DNA of 64,000 nt from a candidate division WOR-3 bacterium (GCA_039804025.1 JBDRZP010000001.1:124001-188000), one strand, 5' to 3'; counted from the first letter of the stretch, positions 7,938-17,263 are shown. A program made the numbers and translations. Notes: generated by a model not told the origin, from the letters alone.

Positions 7938-9400
7938 TTAAAATCTAAAACATTTTTTATCCTTTTAATAACTTCCCCTGGTTCTAAATCTTCAAGAAAT
8001 ATCTTTAAGTCTTTAAAATTTGAAGATAGAAAACTATCAAGTTCTGAGGGTAATTTTTTATTTAAAAGCAAACAGGCCCTCACTCCTGCGTAAAGTTCTG
8101 AAAAAGTTATTACTTTAAACTTATCAACCATATCAAAAAGTTTAAAACAGGAATTCATTGTCATGGGAACATAATCCTCCTGATTTTGTGAAGTTGGTAT
8201 TGAATCAGAAAGATCCGGAAAGGTTAAAGTTTTTATATAAGATAAAAGAGATACAACAAGATTATGTAATATCATTAGACCTGTTTTTTTACCGGGGTCC
8301 TTAGAAAGAAATTTAGGCATATCAATTACCTCACTTCCCATCAAATGATTAATCCTTCTTTCTGAGATATTTGATAAAACTGCTATTACCTTCTTTAAAT
8401 TCTCAGAAACAAAGGAAAGCCGGATTCCAATAAAGTTTCCACCTGAAATAACCCTATCTCCTATGACTAAAGGATTATCGCTTACACACTCTATTTCTTC
8501 TTCTATCACTCTTTTACAGAACTCAAAAATTTCATCACATGTTCCTCTTACCTGTGGCATACATCTGAAAGAGTAAGGATCCTGAATAATTTTCTTTTTC
8601 TTTTCAAATTTATAATCCTTAAGTAAATCCCTGTAATATTTAGCTATTTTTTTCTCATTTTTAGAATTTCTTAAAACTATAAGGTTCTCATTAAATATAT
8701 CTGGATTTCCATCTACTGCAACAAAAGAAAATAAATATGCTCTATCGTATATATTCAGTATATTTTCAAGAATTTTAATTAGATAAACTAAAAAAGCAAG
8801 GGAAACCTGAGTTCCATTAATAAGAGCAAGTCCCTCTTTATACTTAAGTTCAAGAGGTAATGTATTCGTTGATTTTAAAACAAGATATGTAGGTAAAATT
8901 CTGCCCTCATGAAGAACCATTCCTCTACCTGTAAGGGCAAGAGCTATATGAGAAAGAGGAATAAGATCTCCACTTGCTCCAAGTGAGCCGAAAGCAGGAA
9001 CATAAGGAACAATATCTTTATTTAAAAATTCCTCTATCTTATTAAGAACTTCAGGTCTTACCCCTGAATAACCCTTTGACAGCATATAAAGCCTTAAAAA
9101 CATAGCAATTCTAACAATCTCCTTTTTAAGAGGTTCTCCATAGCCTGAAGAGTGTGATATTACTATATCTCTCTGTAATTCATTCAATTCATCAAAATTT
9201 AGTATTTTGTCAGCGAGTCTCCCAACACCTGTATTAACTCCGTATACAGTTTCACCTTTATTTACTATATTCTCAAGAACTCCCCTGTTTTCTTTAACTC
9301 TCTTTAAAACATCCTGTTCTATCTTAACTTTTTTACCTTTTCCAATTAAAAAAAGTTCATCAATTGTAAGTTTATCAATTCCAATATGAAAGTATCTCAT
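7934..9400 (-). CDS. hutH: Histidine ammonia-lyase
   Basis: A 488-residue enzyme of the aromatic amino acid lyase family. The MIO cofactor forms from Ala142-Ser143-Gly144 in GSLGASGDL. YGVNTGVG carries the catalytic tyrosine. The selectivity position reads Ser-His (82-83), as in histidine rather than tyrosine or phenylalanine lyases. The product would be urocanate and ammonia. No hutU, hutI or hutG lies in the window. It is the last gene of a minus-strand series and begins 3 nt after the endonuclease Q stop. Confidence 0.88.
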   Translation of the reverse strand: MRYFHIGIDKLTIDELFLIGKGKKVKIEQDVLKRVKENRGVLENIVNKGETVYGVNTGVGRLADKILNFDELNELQRDIVISHSSGYGEPLKKEIVRIAMFLRLYMLSKGYSGVRPEVLNKIEEFLNKDIVPYVPAFGSLGASGDLIPLSHIALALTGRGMVLHEGRILPTYLVLKSTNTLPLELKYKEGLALINGTQVSLAFLVYLIKILENILNIYDRAYLFSFVAVDGNPDIFNENLIVLRNSKNEKKIAKYYRDLLKDYKFEKKKKIIQDPYSFRCMPQVRGTCDEIFEFCKRVIEEEIECVSDNPLVIGDRVISGGNFIGIRLSFVSENLKKVIAVLSNISERRINHLMGSEVIDMPKFLSKDPGKKTGLMILHNLVVSLLSYIKTLTFPDLSDSIPTSQNQEDYVPMTMNSCFKLFDMVDKFKVITFSELYAGVRACLLLNKKLPSELDSFLSSNFKDLKIFLEDLEPGEVIKRIKNVLDFN

Positions 9401-9403
9401 ATT

Positions 9404-10669
9404 CTAAAACAGAGACATTTGGGGAGGTTTCTCCTCATTATCCTCATCCCTTTCCACAATTTTTACTTCGATATCCTCATAAACTTTTATTATTCCATAA
9501 ACACCATCATAACCCGGAATTTTCTTAACCTTTCCTTCTCGCATATTTTTAATACCTAAAGCAATTCTTGAATCCACTGTTTTTGAAATTTCTTCATAAG
9601 TAACATCCATTAAAACATTAATTTCGTTTTCAAATTTTTTTATTAGAAGTTCCCATATTTTTTCGGTTTCTCTTGTATTCTCGCTTTTCCCTATTGCTTG
9701 CGATATTATCTCTTTTAAAGGGACAAGATTTTTATATGGTATATAGTTTGAAGGTTTATAACCCATTTCTCTATCAGCAAGTTTATAAACTCTTGAAAGC
9801 ACACCTACAGTTAATAATCTTCCACATTTTGGACAAATATAATTCAATTTTTTGGATTCCTCTGGATGGAGTGAGATTCCACAATTCCTGTGTCCATCAT
9901 AATGATACTTCCCCTCTTCAGGAAAAAATTCAATAGTAAATAAAAATTTTTCTCTATCTTTTTTCTTTAAAACCTCTTTTAACTCTTTATATGAAAGATA
10001 ACCTTTAAAAACATTAGCTTCCCTACCTATTCTATCAGGTGAATGAGAATCTGAATTGGAAACAAGGGAAAATTTATCAAGACCTGAAAGCATCCAGTTC
10101 ATTTCTGGATCTGATGAGAGACCTGTTTCTAAAGCTGTAATTTCTGATACATAATTTTCAAAAGCCTCTTCAAGTGAATCAAAACCTGAATTGGAACCAA
10201 AAAGGGAAAACCAAGGTGTCCATATATGAGCAGGAATAATCATTATATCCTTTGAAATTTCCCTCACAATTTCTATAAATCTAACAGTATCAAGGGATAG
10301 AGTGGGTCTTCCATCAGAAGTGAGAGAACCATAAAGGGATAACTTTCTTTCAAGTTTTTCAACTGTTATAAAATCGGGAAAGGTTAAAACAATATGAATT
10401 TTCCTCACCTTTCCTTCTTTTGAAAATACAAGACTTACTTCAGTAGTTAATATAAATAAAACTTCATTCACCTCAAAATATCCATCTCCTCTTTCTTTTA
10501 AAATTTTTTTAAGTTCTCTTCTATATTCAGGATGCAGGATGTCACCTGTTCCTAATAAGTTAATCCCCTTAAGTTTTGCATATTTAGAAAGAATATCAGG
10601 CCTCATATTTGAGCTTGTCGCTCTTGAGTAAGGGGAATGAACATGAATATCGGTAATAAAGTATTTCAT
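9404..10669 (-). CDS. Endonuclease Q-like PHP nuclease with C-terminal clamp-binding motif
   Basis: A 421-residue protein. An N-terminal PHP metal-binding domain (His9 and His11 in DIHVHSPYS, PAHIWTPW, SNSDSH) is followed by a zinc-finger-like segment (NCGISLH, CPKCGRLL) and a C-terminal helical part. This is the layout of EndoQ, which nicks DNA 5' of deaminated bases. The last five residues are QMSLF, close to the bacterial sliding-clamp-binding consensus QLSLF; archaeal EndoQ uses a PCNA-binding motif at the same end. It overlaps the methyltransferase gene by 4 nt. Confidence 0.85.
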   Translation of the reverse strand: MKYFITDIHVHSPYSRATSSNMRPDILSKYAKLKGINLLGTGDILHPEYRRELKKILKERGDGYFEVNEVLFILTTEVSLVFSKEGKVRKIHIVLTFPDFITVEKLERKLSLYGSLTSDGRPTLSLDTVRFIEIVREISKDIMIIPAHIWTPWFSLFGSNSGFDSLEEAFENYVSEITALETGLSSDPEMNWMLSGLDKFSLVSNSDSHSPDRIGREANVFKGYLSYKELKEVLKKKDREKFLFTIEFFPEEGKYHYDGHRNCGISLHPEESKKLNYICPKCGRLLTVGVLSRVYKLADREMGYKPSNYIPYKNLVPLKEIISQAIGKSENTRETEKIWELLIKKFENEINVLMDVTYEEISKTVDSRIALGIKNMREGKVKKIPGYDGVYGIIKVYEDIEVKIVERDEDNEEKPPQMSLF

Positions 10670-11367
10670 TTTATTGATACATATTGCACTCTTGTAGTAT
10701 AAGAATTTGGCTCACTATACTTCAAATGTTCATATACATTAGTTATTCTGAATCCAGTTTTTTTTAGAATATCTATAATTTCTTCTACTTTATAACCTTT
10801 TTCAAAGTGAAATTCTTTAACAGATTTTTTTAATCCGTTTTCTTCCCATTCAATTTGTATTTCAAGTTTAGAAATTTTTTCATCTTCAAACCACTCATTT
10901 TTCCATACTGAAGTAAAATTTTTATGAACTTTTACTTCTAATCTTTTATCCCATATTTCTTTCAAAGCAAAAATGGTATTCATATCGAATATAAAAGCAC
11001 CGCCTCTTTCAAGGTTTTCGTAGGCACATTTAAAACAATTGAAAAGATCTTCTTCAGAAAGCAAGTAATTCATACTGTCAAAAAAACAGAAAATAGCATC
11101 AAAATTTTTCTTGAAATGGAAATTTCTTAAATCTGAAACTATAAGCTTAATTTTTTTATCTTTTAATTTCTGAATTTTAGCTTTTCCAACCTCAAGCATT
11201 TGAATTGACCTATCAAGACCGACAATATCTTCACAAAACTCAGAAAGATAAATAGTTGGAGTTAATGTGCCACATGCAAGATCAAGAAATCTTCTCTTTT
11301 TAACATTAAAAATATCAAGAAAGGAAAGGGAATAATTAACCCAGGTTTTATAAGAAACATATTCCAT
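10666..11367 (-). CDS. SAM-dependent methyltransferase (class I)
   Basis: A class I methyltransferase with motif I FLDLACGTLTPT, an acidic motif II end (VGLDRS), VSDLRNF and the DAIFCFFDSMNYLL post-motif. The substrate is unknown. The ATG given here yields 233 residues. Upstream in-frame codons still read KPFSKIARFYDEL, which looks like the usual N-terminus of such enzymes. No ATG, GTG or TTG precedes them in frame before the isocitrate dehydrogenase stop, so the true start may be non-canonical (for example ATT near 11412) or the N-terminus has decayed. Confidence 0.8.
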   Translation of the reverse strand: MEYVSYKTWVNYSLSFLDIFNVKKRRFLDLACGTLTPTIYLSEFCEDIVGLDRSIQMLEVGKAKIQKLKDKKIKLIVSDLRNFHFKKNFDAIFCFFDSMNYLLSEEDLFNCFKCAYENLERGGAFIFDMNTIFALKEIWDKRLEVKVHKNFTSVWKNEWFEDEKISKLEIQIEWEENGLKKSVKEFHFEKGYKVEEIIDILKKTGFRITNVYEHLKYSEPNSYTTRVQYVSIK

Positions 11368-11426
11368 AAGTTCATCGTAAAACCGGGCTATTTTTGAAAA
11401 AGGTTTTACTGCTTTAAAGTCAATAA

Positions 11427-12626
11427 TTAAATATGGCTCTGAAAAGAAAGCCAGTATTCCTTTAAATCTCCCCTTTTAAGAGTATCAATTACATAATCTG
11501 TAAACTCAGAACCTGTGGCACCTGTTGATCTTCCTGTTATTAACACTTTTTTTTCATACTGTCCGCATATATCAAGAGCCATATCAAGTAAATCACCCTT
11601 TTCCTTATAACCAATATGCCTCAAAAGCATTGCTGAAGCTCTCATAATGCTTGAAGGATCAGCATAGCGGGCTCTACCCTCCTCTACCATTCTTGGAGCA
11701 GAACCATGTATTGCTTCAAACATAGCATATCTTTTTCCAACATTGGCACTTCCGGCAGTTCCAACACCACCCTGAAATTCAGCAGCCTCATCTGTTAATA
11801 TATCACCATATAAATTTGGCATAACAAAAACCTGGAATTCAGTCCTTCTTTTTTTATCAATCAATTTTGCAGTCATGATATCAATAAACCAGTCATCTGC
11901 CTCTATTTCAGGGTATTCCTTTGCTATTTCATAAAAAACCTTCAAAAATCTTCCATCTGTCTTTTTTATAACATTAGCCTTTGTAACTGCTGTTACCCTT
12001 TTCTTTCCGTTTTTCCTTGCATATTCAAAGGCAAGTTTTATAATCCTTTCACTTCCAGGTGTGGTAATAACCTTGAAATCAACAGATAAATCCTCTGTTA
12101 CATCTATTCCTTCACTTCCAACAGCATAAAGATCCTCTGTATTTTCCCTGAAAAATATCCAGTCAATACCTTCAGAAGGAACTCTAACCGGTCTTATATT
12201 TGCAAATAGATCAAGTTCTTTTCTTAATGCCACATTAGCACTTTCAATGTTTGGCCAAGGATCACCTGCCTTTGGTGTGGTAGTAGGTCCTTTAAGAAGA
12301 ACATGACATTTTTTTATTTCATCAAGAACGTAAGGAGGTACTGCCTTATTAACTTTTGCCCTTTCCTCTATTGTAAGTCCTTCAATTTTTTTAAATTCTA
12401 TTTTACCTTCTTTTTCTTCATCACTTAATAAAAATTTAAGCACTCTGAAAGCCTCATCAGTTATAAAAGGACCTATTCCATCTCCCCCTGCAATCCCAAT
12501 TATAATTGGTTTTAATTTTGAATAATCAATCCAGTCTTCCCCGGTTTTAATTCTTTGGACTCTTTCAATCTGTTTTTTTAAAATTTCTGAAAATTTCTCC
12601 TGTGCTTTTTTAATTACATCTTCCAT
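11427..12626 (-). CDS. Isocitrate dehydrogenase (NAD or NADP)
   Basis: A 399-residue beta-decarboxylating dehydrogenase that converts isocitrate to 2-oxoglutarate. The substrate loop IESANVALR has the Ser-x-Asn pattern of isocitrate dehydrogenases. FFRENTEDLYA, the lysine in VTKANVIKKTDG and MPNLYGDILTDEAAEFQGG are the other family blocks. The coenzyme loop after HGSAP lacks the Lys-Tyr of classical NADP enzymes, so cofactor choice is open. It lies downstream of sucD and the lolA-like gene; with sucD it provides two steps around 2-oxoglutarate. A T-arm-like element inside the end of the upstream gene precedes it. Confidence 0.92.
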   Translation of the reverse strand: MEDVIKKAQEKFSEILKKQIERVQRIKTGEDWIDYSKLKPIIIGIAGGDGIGPFITDEAFRVLKFLLSDEEKEGKIEFKKIEGLTIEERAKVNKAVPPYVLDEIKKCHVLLKGPTTTPKAGDPWPNIESANVALRKELDLFANIRPVRVPSEGIDWIFFRENTEDLYAVGSEGIDVTEDLSVDFKVITTPGSERIIKLAFEYARKNGKKRVTAVTKANVIKKTDGRFLKVFYEIAKEYPEIEADDWFIDIMTAKLIDKKRRTEFQVFVMPNLYGDILTDEAAEFQGGVGTAGSANVGKRYAMFEAIHGSAPRMVEEGRARYADPSSIMRASAMLLRHIGYKEKGDLLDMALDICGQYEKKVLITGRSTGATGSEFTDYVIDTLKRGDLKEYWLSFQSHI

Positions 12627-12627
12627 T

Positions 12628-13197
12628 TTATTTTTTCTCTTTTTTCAGGGATTGAACCTTTTGAAAAATCTCTTCACTTAAAATTGGATTTATAATAAAC
12701 TTTTTAAAAACTATCACATATTCTACTGAAAGTGATGAAGAAATTATATTCAATTTGTAAGGTTTTTTATCATTTATAGGTAAAAATAACTTTATTAAAT
12801 CATAAACATAATTTGTATCTTTTCTTTCAAAAACATAGATAACAGTATCTTTCCTATTTTTTTCTTCTTTTAAAGAATATAAATTTTCAAAATTAAAAAG
12901 GAAAAAATCTGGTAAATAGGGGGAAGAAAAGATTTCAGTTTCCTTTTTATCATCAAAATCATATAAAAAAACTTTATCCTTACGGACAAATAAAAGCTGT
13001 GAATCAGGCTCTGTTATTAAAAACTTTAGATACCCTTTTCTATCTGCCCATAATTTTCCCTTGTATTCTGTCCTTTCTCCATCAGAAACTAAAATTTCAT
13101 CAAACTCCGCGTATAGGGCATTAACATTGTTTAAATAATATTTGTTTATCTCCTCCCAGGGCAAAAGAAAAATTAAAAAAGAAAAAAAATTTATCAT
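12628..13197 (-). CDS. LolA-like outer-membrane lipoprotein carrier
   Basis: A 189-residue exported protein with a hydrophobic start ([10 protein letters not shown]) and a beta-rich body with the rhythm of LolA/LppX folds ([45 protein letters not shown]). LolA carries lipoproteins across the periplasm to the outer membrane, and this would agree with the LPS genes in the window. Sequence signatures are weak, so the family call is moderate. It overlaps sucD by 4 nt. The codons for KVQSL near its end also spell the T-arm-like element of the next gene. Confidence 0.65.
   Translation of the reverse strand: MINFFSFLIFLLPWEEINKYYLNNVNALYAEFDEILVSDGERTEYKGKLWADRKGYLKFLITEPDSQLLFVRKDKVFLYDFDDKKETEIFSSPYLPDFFLFNFENLYSLKEEKNRKDTVIYVFERKDTNYVYDLIKLFLPINDKKPYKLNIISSSLSVEYVIVFKKFIINPILSEEIFQKVQSLKKEKK
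12648..12658 (-). promoter_or_regulatory. Orphan T-arm-like leader element (isocitrate dehydrogenase), inside upstream CDS
   Basis: The minus strand reads GGTTCAATCCC with an AGG/CCT stem and loop TTCAATC. It ends 21 nt before the ATG at 12626. It is entirely inside the last codons of the lolA-like gene, so it is an operon-internal element. The following purine-rich leader has no clear Shine-Dalgarno sequence. Confidence 0.65.
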
Positions 13198-14066
13198 TTT
13201 GAAAGGGATTCTTTCATTAAAATGGCAACTTCTGAAGGTAAACTGGCAACTTTTACATTTGCTTCTTCTAATGCTTTAATTTTACTTTCAGCAGTTCCTT
13301 TTCCTCCTTCAATAATAGCACCTGCATGACCCATCCTTTTTTCAGGTGGAGCTGTTCTTCCTGCTATAAAAGCAACAACAGGTTTTGATACATGATTTTT
13401 AATAAATTCTGCAGCATCCTCTTCATCCGTTCCTCCAATTTCACCAATTAAAACAATTCCCTCTGTCTCAGGGTCTTTTTCAAATAACTCAAGAACATCT
13501 ATAAATCTTGTCCCTATTATAGGATCCCCTCCAATTCCAATAGCTGTTGATTGTCCTAAACCATTATTGGTTAAATGATAAACAACTTCATAGGTTAATG
13601 TCCCACTTCTTGAAACAACACCTATATTTCCCTTTTTAAAAATGTGACCTGGCATTATACCAACCTTTGCTATTGAAGGAGCAATAATTCCAGGGCAATT
13701 AGGACCTATTATCCTTACATCCATACCCCTTATATAATCGAGAACTTCTGCCATATCCTGAGCCGGAATTCCCTCAGTTATGGTAACAATAAGTTTTATT
13801 CCAGCATCTATTGCTTCATACATTGCATCTTTCGCAAACTGCGCGGGAACAAAAATTATCGATGTATTTGCACTTTCTTTTTTAACAGCTTCAAATACAC
13901 TATCAAAAACAGGTATATTATCAACTTTTTGTCCACCTTTACCAGGAGTAACTCCTCCAACAACATTTGTCCCATATTCTTTCATTTTTATTGCATGAAA
14001 TGAGCCATCGCGTCCTGTTATTCCCTGAACAATAACTCTTGTTTCCTTTGATAAAAGTATTGCCAT
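13194..14066 (-). CDS. sucD: Succinyl-CoA synthetase, alpha subunit
   Basis: A 290-residue alpha subunit that interconverts succinyl-CoA and succinate with nucleotide triphosphate formation. It has a CoA-binding Rossmann domain ([19 protein letters not shown]), the [10 protein letters not shown] motif and a phosphohistidine expected at His247 in GHAGAI. The beta subunit gene sucC is not adjacent, which is unusual. A GGAGGG Shine-Dalgarno sequence lies 6 nt before the ATG, and a TATAAT box lies about 30 nt upstream. It heads the operon that continues to hutH. Confidence 0.95.
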   Translation of the reverse strand: MAILLSKETRVIVQGITGRDGSFHAIKMKEYGTNVVGGVTPGKGGQKVDNIPVFDSVFEAVKKESANTSIIFVPAQFAKDAMYEAIDAGIKLIVTITEGIPAQDMAEVLDYIRGMDVRIIGPNCPGIIAPSIAKVGIMPGHIFKKGNIGVVSRSGTLTYEVVYHLTNNGLGQSTAIGIGGDPIIGTRFIDVLELFEKDPETEGIVLIGEIGGTDEEDAAEFIKNHVSKPVVAFIAGRTAPPEKRMGHAGAIIEGGKGTAESKIKALEEANVKVASLPSEVAILMKESLSK

Positions 14067-14243
14067 TTATTTCCCTCCTTTCAGTTTTTAAATAATATTA
14101 TAAAGATTTTTATACATTAAATCCAAAATAGTTTATAAAATAAATAAAAGATTTAAAAAAGAAAAAATTGAAGATTTCTTAAAAAAAGCAGAAAATTCTT
14201 TCCTTTTTAACCTTGATGGGAAATTAAAAAATTTCAAAAATAA

Positions 14244-14966
14244 CTATTTAACAAGATAGGTTTTAATTTTTTCCTTCTTAAATAAATCAATAAGTAAATT
14301 TATATTAACATCTTTTTTTAACCCATACTTTTTATAAATATGATCAGCATAATGATAATTCATCTTATCTATTACTACATAATCAACAGAACCTTTAAGT
14401 TTTTGAGGAAGGTCAAAAGCACCTGGTAAAAGAGGTGCTACCATACAGTAAGTCCTTAAACCTTCCTCTTTCAATCTTTTTAAAGCTTCAATTCTTTTTT
14501 CTATGCTTGCTGTTCTGGGCTCAAAGAGTTTTCTTATATTTTCATCTGCTGTTCCAATTGAAAAACCTATCTCAATATTTTTAAATTTTTTAAAAATATC
14601 AATATCTCTTAAAACAAGAGGGGATTTTGTCTGCACTACAACACTCCAGTTTTCTTTAGAGAGAATTTCAAGAATCCTTCTTGTTAAGCCATACTTCCTC
14701 TCAACAGGTTGATAAGGATCACAAACACCACTTATCCAAACAACTCCCTTTTTCTTTTTCTTAATTTCTCTCTCAAGTAATATTGCTGAATTAATCTTAA
14801 CATCCACAAAATCTCCCCATTTTTCATTATGACCAGTATAATTTTTCATAAATTGAGCATAACAGTAAACACAACCAAACTGACAGCCAACATAGGGATT
14901 TATAGTATATTCGTAAACCTTTGATCTTGATAAAATACTTTTTACCTTTACTTCTTTTAAAATCAT
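14244..14966 (-). CDS. Radical SAM protein, spore-photoproduct-lyase-like
   Basis: A 240-residue radical SAM enzyme. The 4Fe-4S ligands are Cys28, Cys32 and Cys35 in GCQFGCVYCYAQ. It resembles the short SPL-like/Rv2578c family (NPYVGC start, GVCDPYQPVERKYGLTR, VVQTKSPL, IEKRIEALKRLKEEGLRTY). The substrate is unknown. The ATG follows TAAATT/TATATT directly, so the message may be leaderless. The 177 bases between its stop and sucD contain no convincing gene. Confidence 0.82.
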   Translation of the reverse strand: MILKEVKVKSILSRSKVYEYTINPYVGCQFGCVYCYAQFMKNYTGHNEKWGDFVDVKINSAILLEREIKKKKKGVVWISGVCDPYQPVERKYGLTRRILEILSKENWSVVVQTKSPLVLRDIDIFKKFKNIEIGFSIGTADENIRKLFEPRTASIEKRIEALKRLKEEGLRTYCMVAPLLPGAFDLPQKLKGSVDYVVIDKMNYHYADHIYKKYGLKKDVNINLLIDLFKKEKIKTYLVK

Positions 14967-14992
14967 AATATAAATTTAATCTATTTTTAAAT

Positions 14993-15022
14993 TTGAAAAC
15001 AATCTGTAACTTTTCTTATAAT
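14993..15022 (+). promoter_or_regulatory. Promoter of the 15029 gene (leaderless)
   Basis: TTGAAA (14993-14998), an 18-nt spacer and TATAAT (15017-15022). The ATG lies 6 nt after the -10 box, so the predicted first transcribed base is the A of the ATG. An apparent TTG start at 14993 is really the -35 box. Confidence 0.75.
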
Positions 15023-15028
15023 AAAACT

Positions 15029-15628
15029 ATGAAAAAATTAATAATTTCTTTACCCTTTTTAATTTATTACTGTGTAATGCCTGTGAATTATGACAAGGCA
15101 GCGATTGAAAAGGGAGGAAATTTCTATTTTGGAGCCAATGGATATTATATGACGGGAAGATACTCGGAGAGTGGATGCGGTTATACAAGTTATAAAAACT
15201 ATAAAGTATACGGTTCGCAGGTAACAGGTGGTGCCTATTATGGATTTACAAAAAATATTGCAGCAGGTGTAGAGGCTTCAGGGGCAATTTATAGCATGCA
15301 AGTAGAGGGAGAAAAATCTCAACCTGGTATAATATGGGGTCATGGAGACTTATTTTTAAAATTATCTATGCCTTCAGATATGTTTATTTTGAGTTTAAAA
15401 GGTGGTTTTAATTATCCAAATTATTTTAAAGCAGGAGTTTTACTTGGAATTTATAATCCCGAATTATTGACACTTTCTTATACCTATCTTTATCCTCAAA
15501 TAAACACCTTTTCAATAAATTTAAATCTAAGTAAAAATAAAACGATTTCAGCCGGTTACTCTAAATATATAGGTGGTCCTAATGATTTTTACGATGGATT
15601 CTACATTGGAATAGGTCTTAAGAAATAA
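15029..15628 (+). CDS. Exported beta-rich protein, possibly outer-membrane
   Basis: A 199-residue protein with an N-terminal hydrophobic segment (KKLIISLPFLIYYC) that could be a signal peptide; the Cys offers an atypical lipobox. The rest is rich in Gly, Tyr and alternating strands (GGAYYGFTKNIAAGVEASGA, NKTISAGYSKYIGG) and ends in IGIGLKK, as in small beta-barrels. I do not recognise a family. The start follows from the promoter. It is followed after 14 nt by the M23 peptidase gene. Confidence 0.6.
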   Translation: MKKLIISLPFLIYYCVMPVNYDKAAIEKGGNFYFGANGYYMTGRYSESGCGYTSYKNYKVYGSQVTGGAYYGFTKNIAAGVEASGAIYSMQVEGEKSQPGIIWGHGDLFLKLSMPSDMFILSLKGGFNYPNYFKAGVLLGIYNPELLTLSYTYLYPQINTFSINLNLSKNKTISAGYSKYIGGPNDFYDGFYIGIGLKK

Positions 15629-15630
15629 GA

Positions 15631-15636
15631 TAAAAT
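15631..15636 (+). promoter_or_regulatory. -10 box for the M23 peptidase (leaderless)
   Basis: TAAAAT ends 6 nt before the ATG at 15643 and no Shine-Dalgarno sequence is present. The gene may also be read from the promoter at 15017. Confidence 0.45.
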
Positions 15637-15642
15637 TTATAA

Positions 15643-17238
15643 ATGCTTTTTCTTTTTCTTCTTACCCAAACTCTCACATCTTCTTTTCTTGAAAACAGAG
15701 GAATAAGGTTTCATACAGGTATTGATATTTCCACATATAAAAAAAATGGAATACCCATTTTTTCTCCTTTTTCTTGTAAAATTGTTAGAATTGTTGATAA
15801 ATGGGAAGGTTATGGAAAAGCAATTTATATACAGAATAATGAAAATTTAATATATGTTTATGCACACTTAGATAAATTTGATGAAAAAATAGAAGAAAAA
15901 GTATATTTTGAAAAGAAAAAAATCAAAAAAAATGAAATTGACCTTTATTTAGAATTAGAAATTGAAAAAGATGAGAGGTTTGGTTTTTCAGGAAATAGTG
16001 GAACAGTTATACCTCATATACACCTTGAAACAAGAAGAAATTTTGATAAACCTATAAATCCTTTATATTTTTTTGATATCAAAGATACAATAAAACCAGT
16101 AATTGATAAAATAAAAATATATCCTCTTGGTAAAAGTTTACTTTTTGGAAGTTTTGCACCCTATGAATTTAAAAAACCCTTTCCTGAAACACTTTATATA
16201 ACCTCTGACTTTTTCCTATGGATATCAGCCTATGATTTACAATCTGAAAATTCCGATAGAATGGCTATTTACGGACTTAAAGTCTTTCTTTCAGATACAC
16301 CTATATGTGATTTAAAATATGACAGCATAAATTTTGGTAATAACTTCATTGCAAGGGCACTTTATACGAGGATTAATAACTCCTTTTCATCAAGTTATAT
16401 TCATCCTATTAATTTACAGAATAATTTATGGACCGGGAATACTTTTATAAGTTTAAAAAAGGAATTAACAAATCTTAAAATTCTTGTTTATGATTTTAAA
16501 GGTAATAAAGATTCCCTAATATTCTGGATGAAAAAGAAAAACTCAAAACATTTAAAAAGGGAAAAAAATACCTATTTTGTATTTGATGGAATTGTATTTA
16601 TTGACTCAACCGAGAAAAAAATTATACTTTCCCCTGGGAGTTATGGAAAATTTAGAGATTTAACATATGTTTTTCCTTTACCAGAAAAATCTTACAATAT
16701 TAAATTTAAAAACTATGAAATAGAAATTAGTAAAGAAACCCAATTTTTCCCTTACCCATTATTTTTTAAAGAAAAAGAAGATACCCTTTTTATATTCTCT
16801 GCAGAAATCCTTTTTAAAAATCCTCTCAAAATAAAGGTAAAGAACAAAAAGGAAAAGGAAGTTATATTAGTAAATAATGGATTTAAAAATAAATATGATT
16901 TTTTCTCCTCTGATTCAGTTTTTATAACCTATTCCTGGGGAAAATTTTTTAGGGGAATTGATACTTTAAAACCTCAAATAATCGCGAATAAAATTTACTA
17001 TATCAATCCTTCTAATTTTGAAATTAAATTCTGGGTCAGGGACAATTTCAAAGTAAAAGATATAAATTTTTACCTTGATGGTGAATGGGAACCCGTAAGT
17101 TTTAACCCTTTAACAGGAAAAGCAGAAGCTGTTATTAAAAGGAGTATAAATAAAAAAGAAAGCAAATTTGAAATATATGCGGAGGACAGGAGCGGAAATT
17201 TTTCAAAATTTGAAGGAAAAATAATTTACAAAATTTAA
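15643..17238 (+). CDS. M23-family metallopeptidase
   Basis: A 531-residue exported protein. After a short hydrophobic start comes a lysostaphin-type M23 domain with zinc ligands His24 and Asp28 (FHTGID), His75 in YAHL and the HIH pair at 125-127. The domain is interrupted by a Lys/Glu-rich insertion (about 80-110). The remaining 400 residues look like beta-sandwich domains and end in a Big-like segment. M23 enzymes cut peptidoglycan peptides, acting in the periplasm or as division activators. The catalytic domain being almost at the N-terminus is unusual, since most M23 proteins carry it at the C-terminus. Confidence 0.85.
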   Translation: MLFLFLLTQTLTSSFLENRGIRFHTGIDISTYKKNGIPIFSPFSCKIVRIVDKWEGYGKAIYIQNNENLIYVYAHLDKFDEKIEEKVYFEKKKIKKNEIDLYLELEIEKDERFGFSGNSGTVIPHIHLETRRNFDKPINPLYFFDIKDTIKPVIDKIKIYPLGKSLLFGSFAPYEFKKPFPETLYITSDFFLWISAYDLQSENSDRMAIYGLKVFLSDTPICDLKYDSINFGNNFIARALYTRINNSFSSSYIHPINLQNNLWTGNTFISLKKELTNLKILVYDFKGNKDSLIFWMKKKNSKHLKREKNTYFVFDGIVFIDSTEKKIILSPGSYGKFRDLTYVFPLPEKSYNIKFKNYEIEISKETQFFPYPLFFKEKEDTLFIFSAEILFKNPLKIKVKNKKEKEVILVNNGFKNKYDFFSSDSVFITYSWGKFFRGIDTLKPQIIANKIYYINPSNFEIKFWVRDNFKVKDINFYLDGEWEPVSFNPLTGKAEAVIKRSINKKESKFEIYAEDRSGNFSKFEGKIIYKI

Positions 17239-17248
17239 AAATTTTATT

Positions 17249-17254
17249 TATAAT
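17249..17254 (+). promoter_or_regulatory. -10 box for mgtE (near-leaderless)
   Basis: TATAAT 9 nt before the ATG, with TTTACA (17225-17230) as a -35 at an 18-nt spacing. No Shine-Dalgarno sequence is present. Confidence 0.55.
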
Positions 17255-17263
17255 TAAAAACCA

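Noticed and set aside
14092-14259. Open frame on the plus strand between sucD and the radical SAM gene (ends KNFKNNYLTR)
   Set aside because: It lacks ATG, GTG or TTG, is dominated by Lys/Asn/Phe as expected from AT-rich DNA, and overlaps the end of the radical SAM gene. It could be a gene remnant but cannot be supported.
14993-15028. TTG start for the beta-rich protein at 15029
   Set aside because: The TTG is part of a TTGAAA -35 box, and the TATAAT box would then lie inside the coding region.
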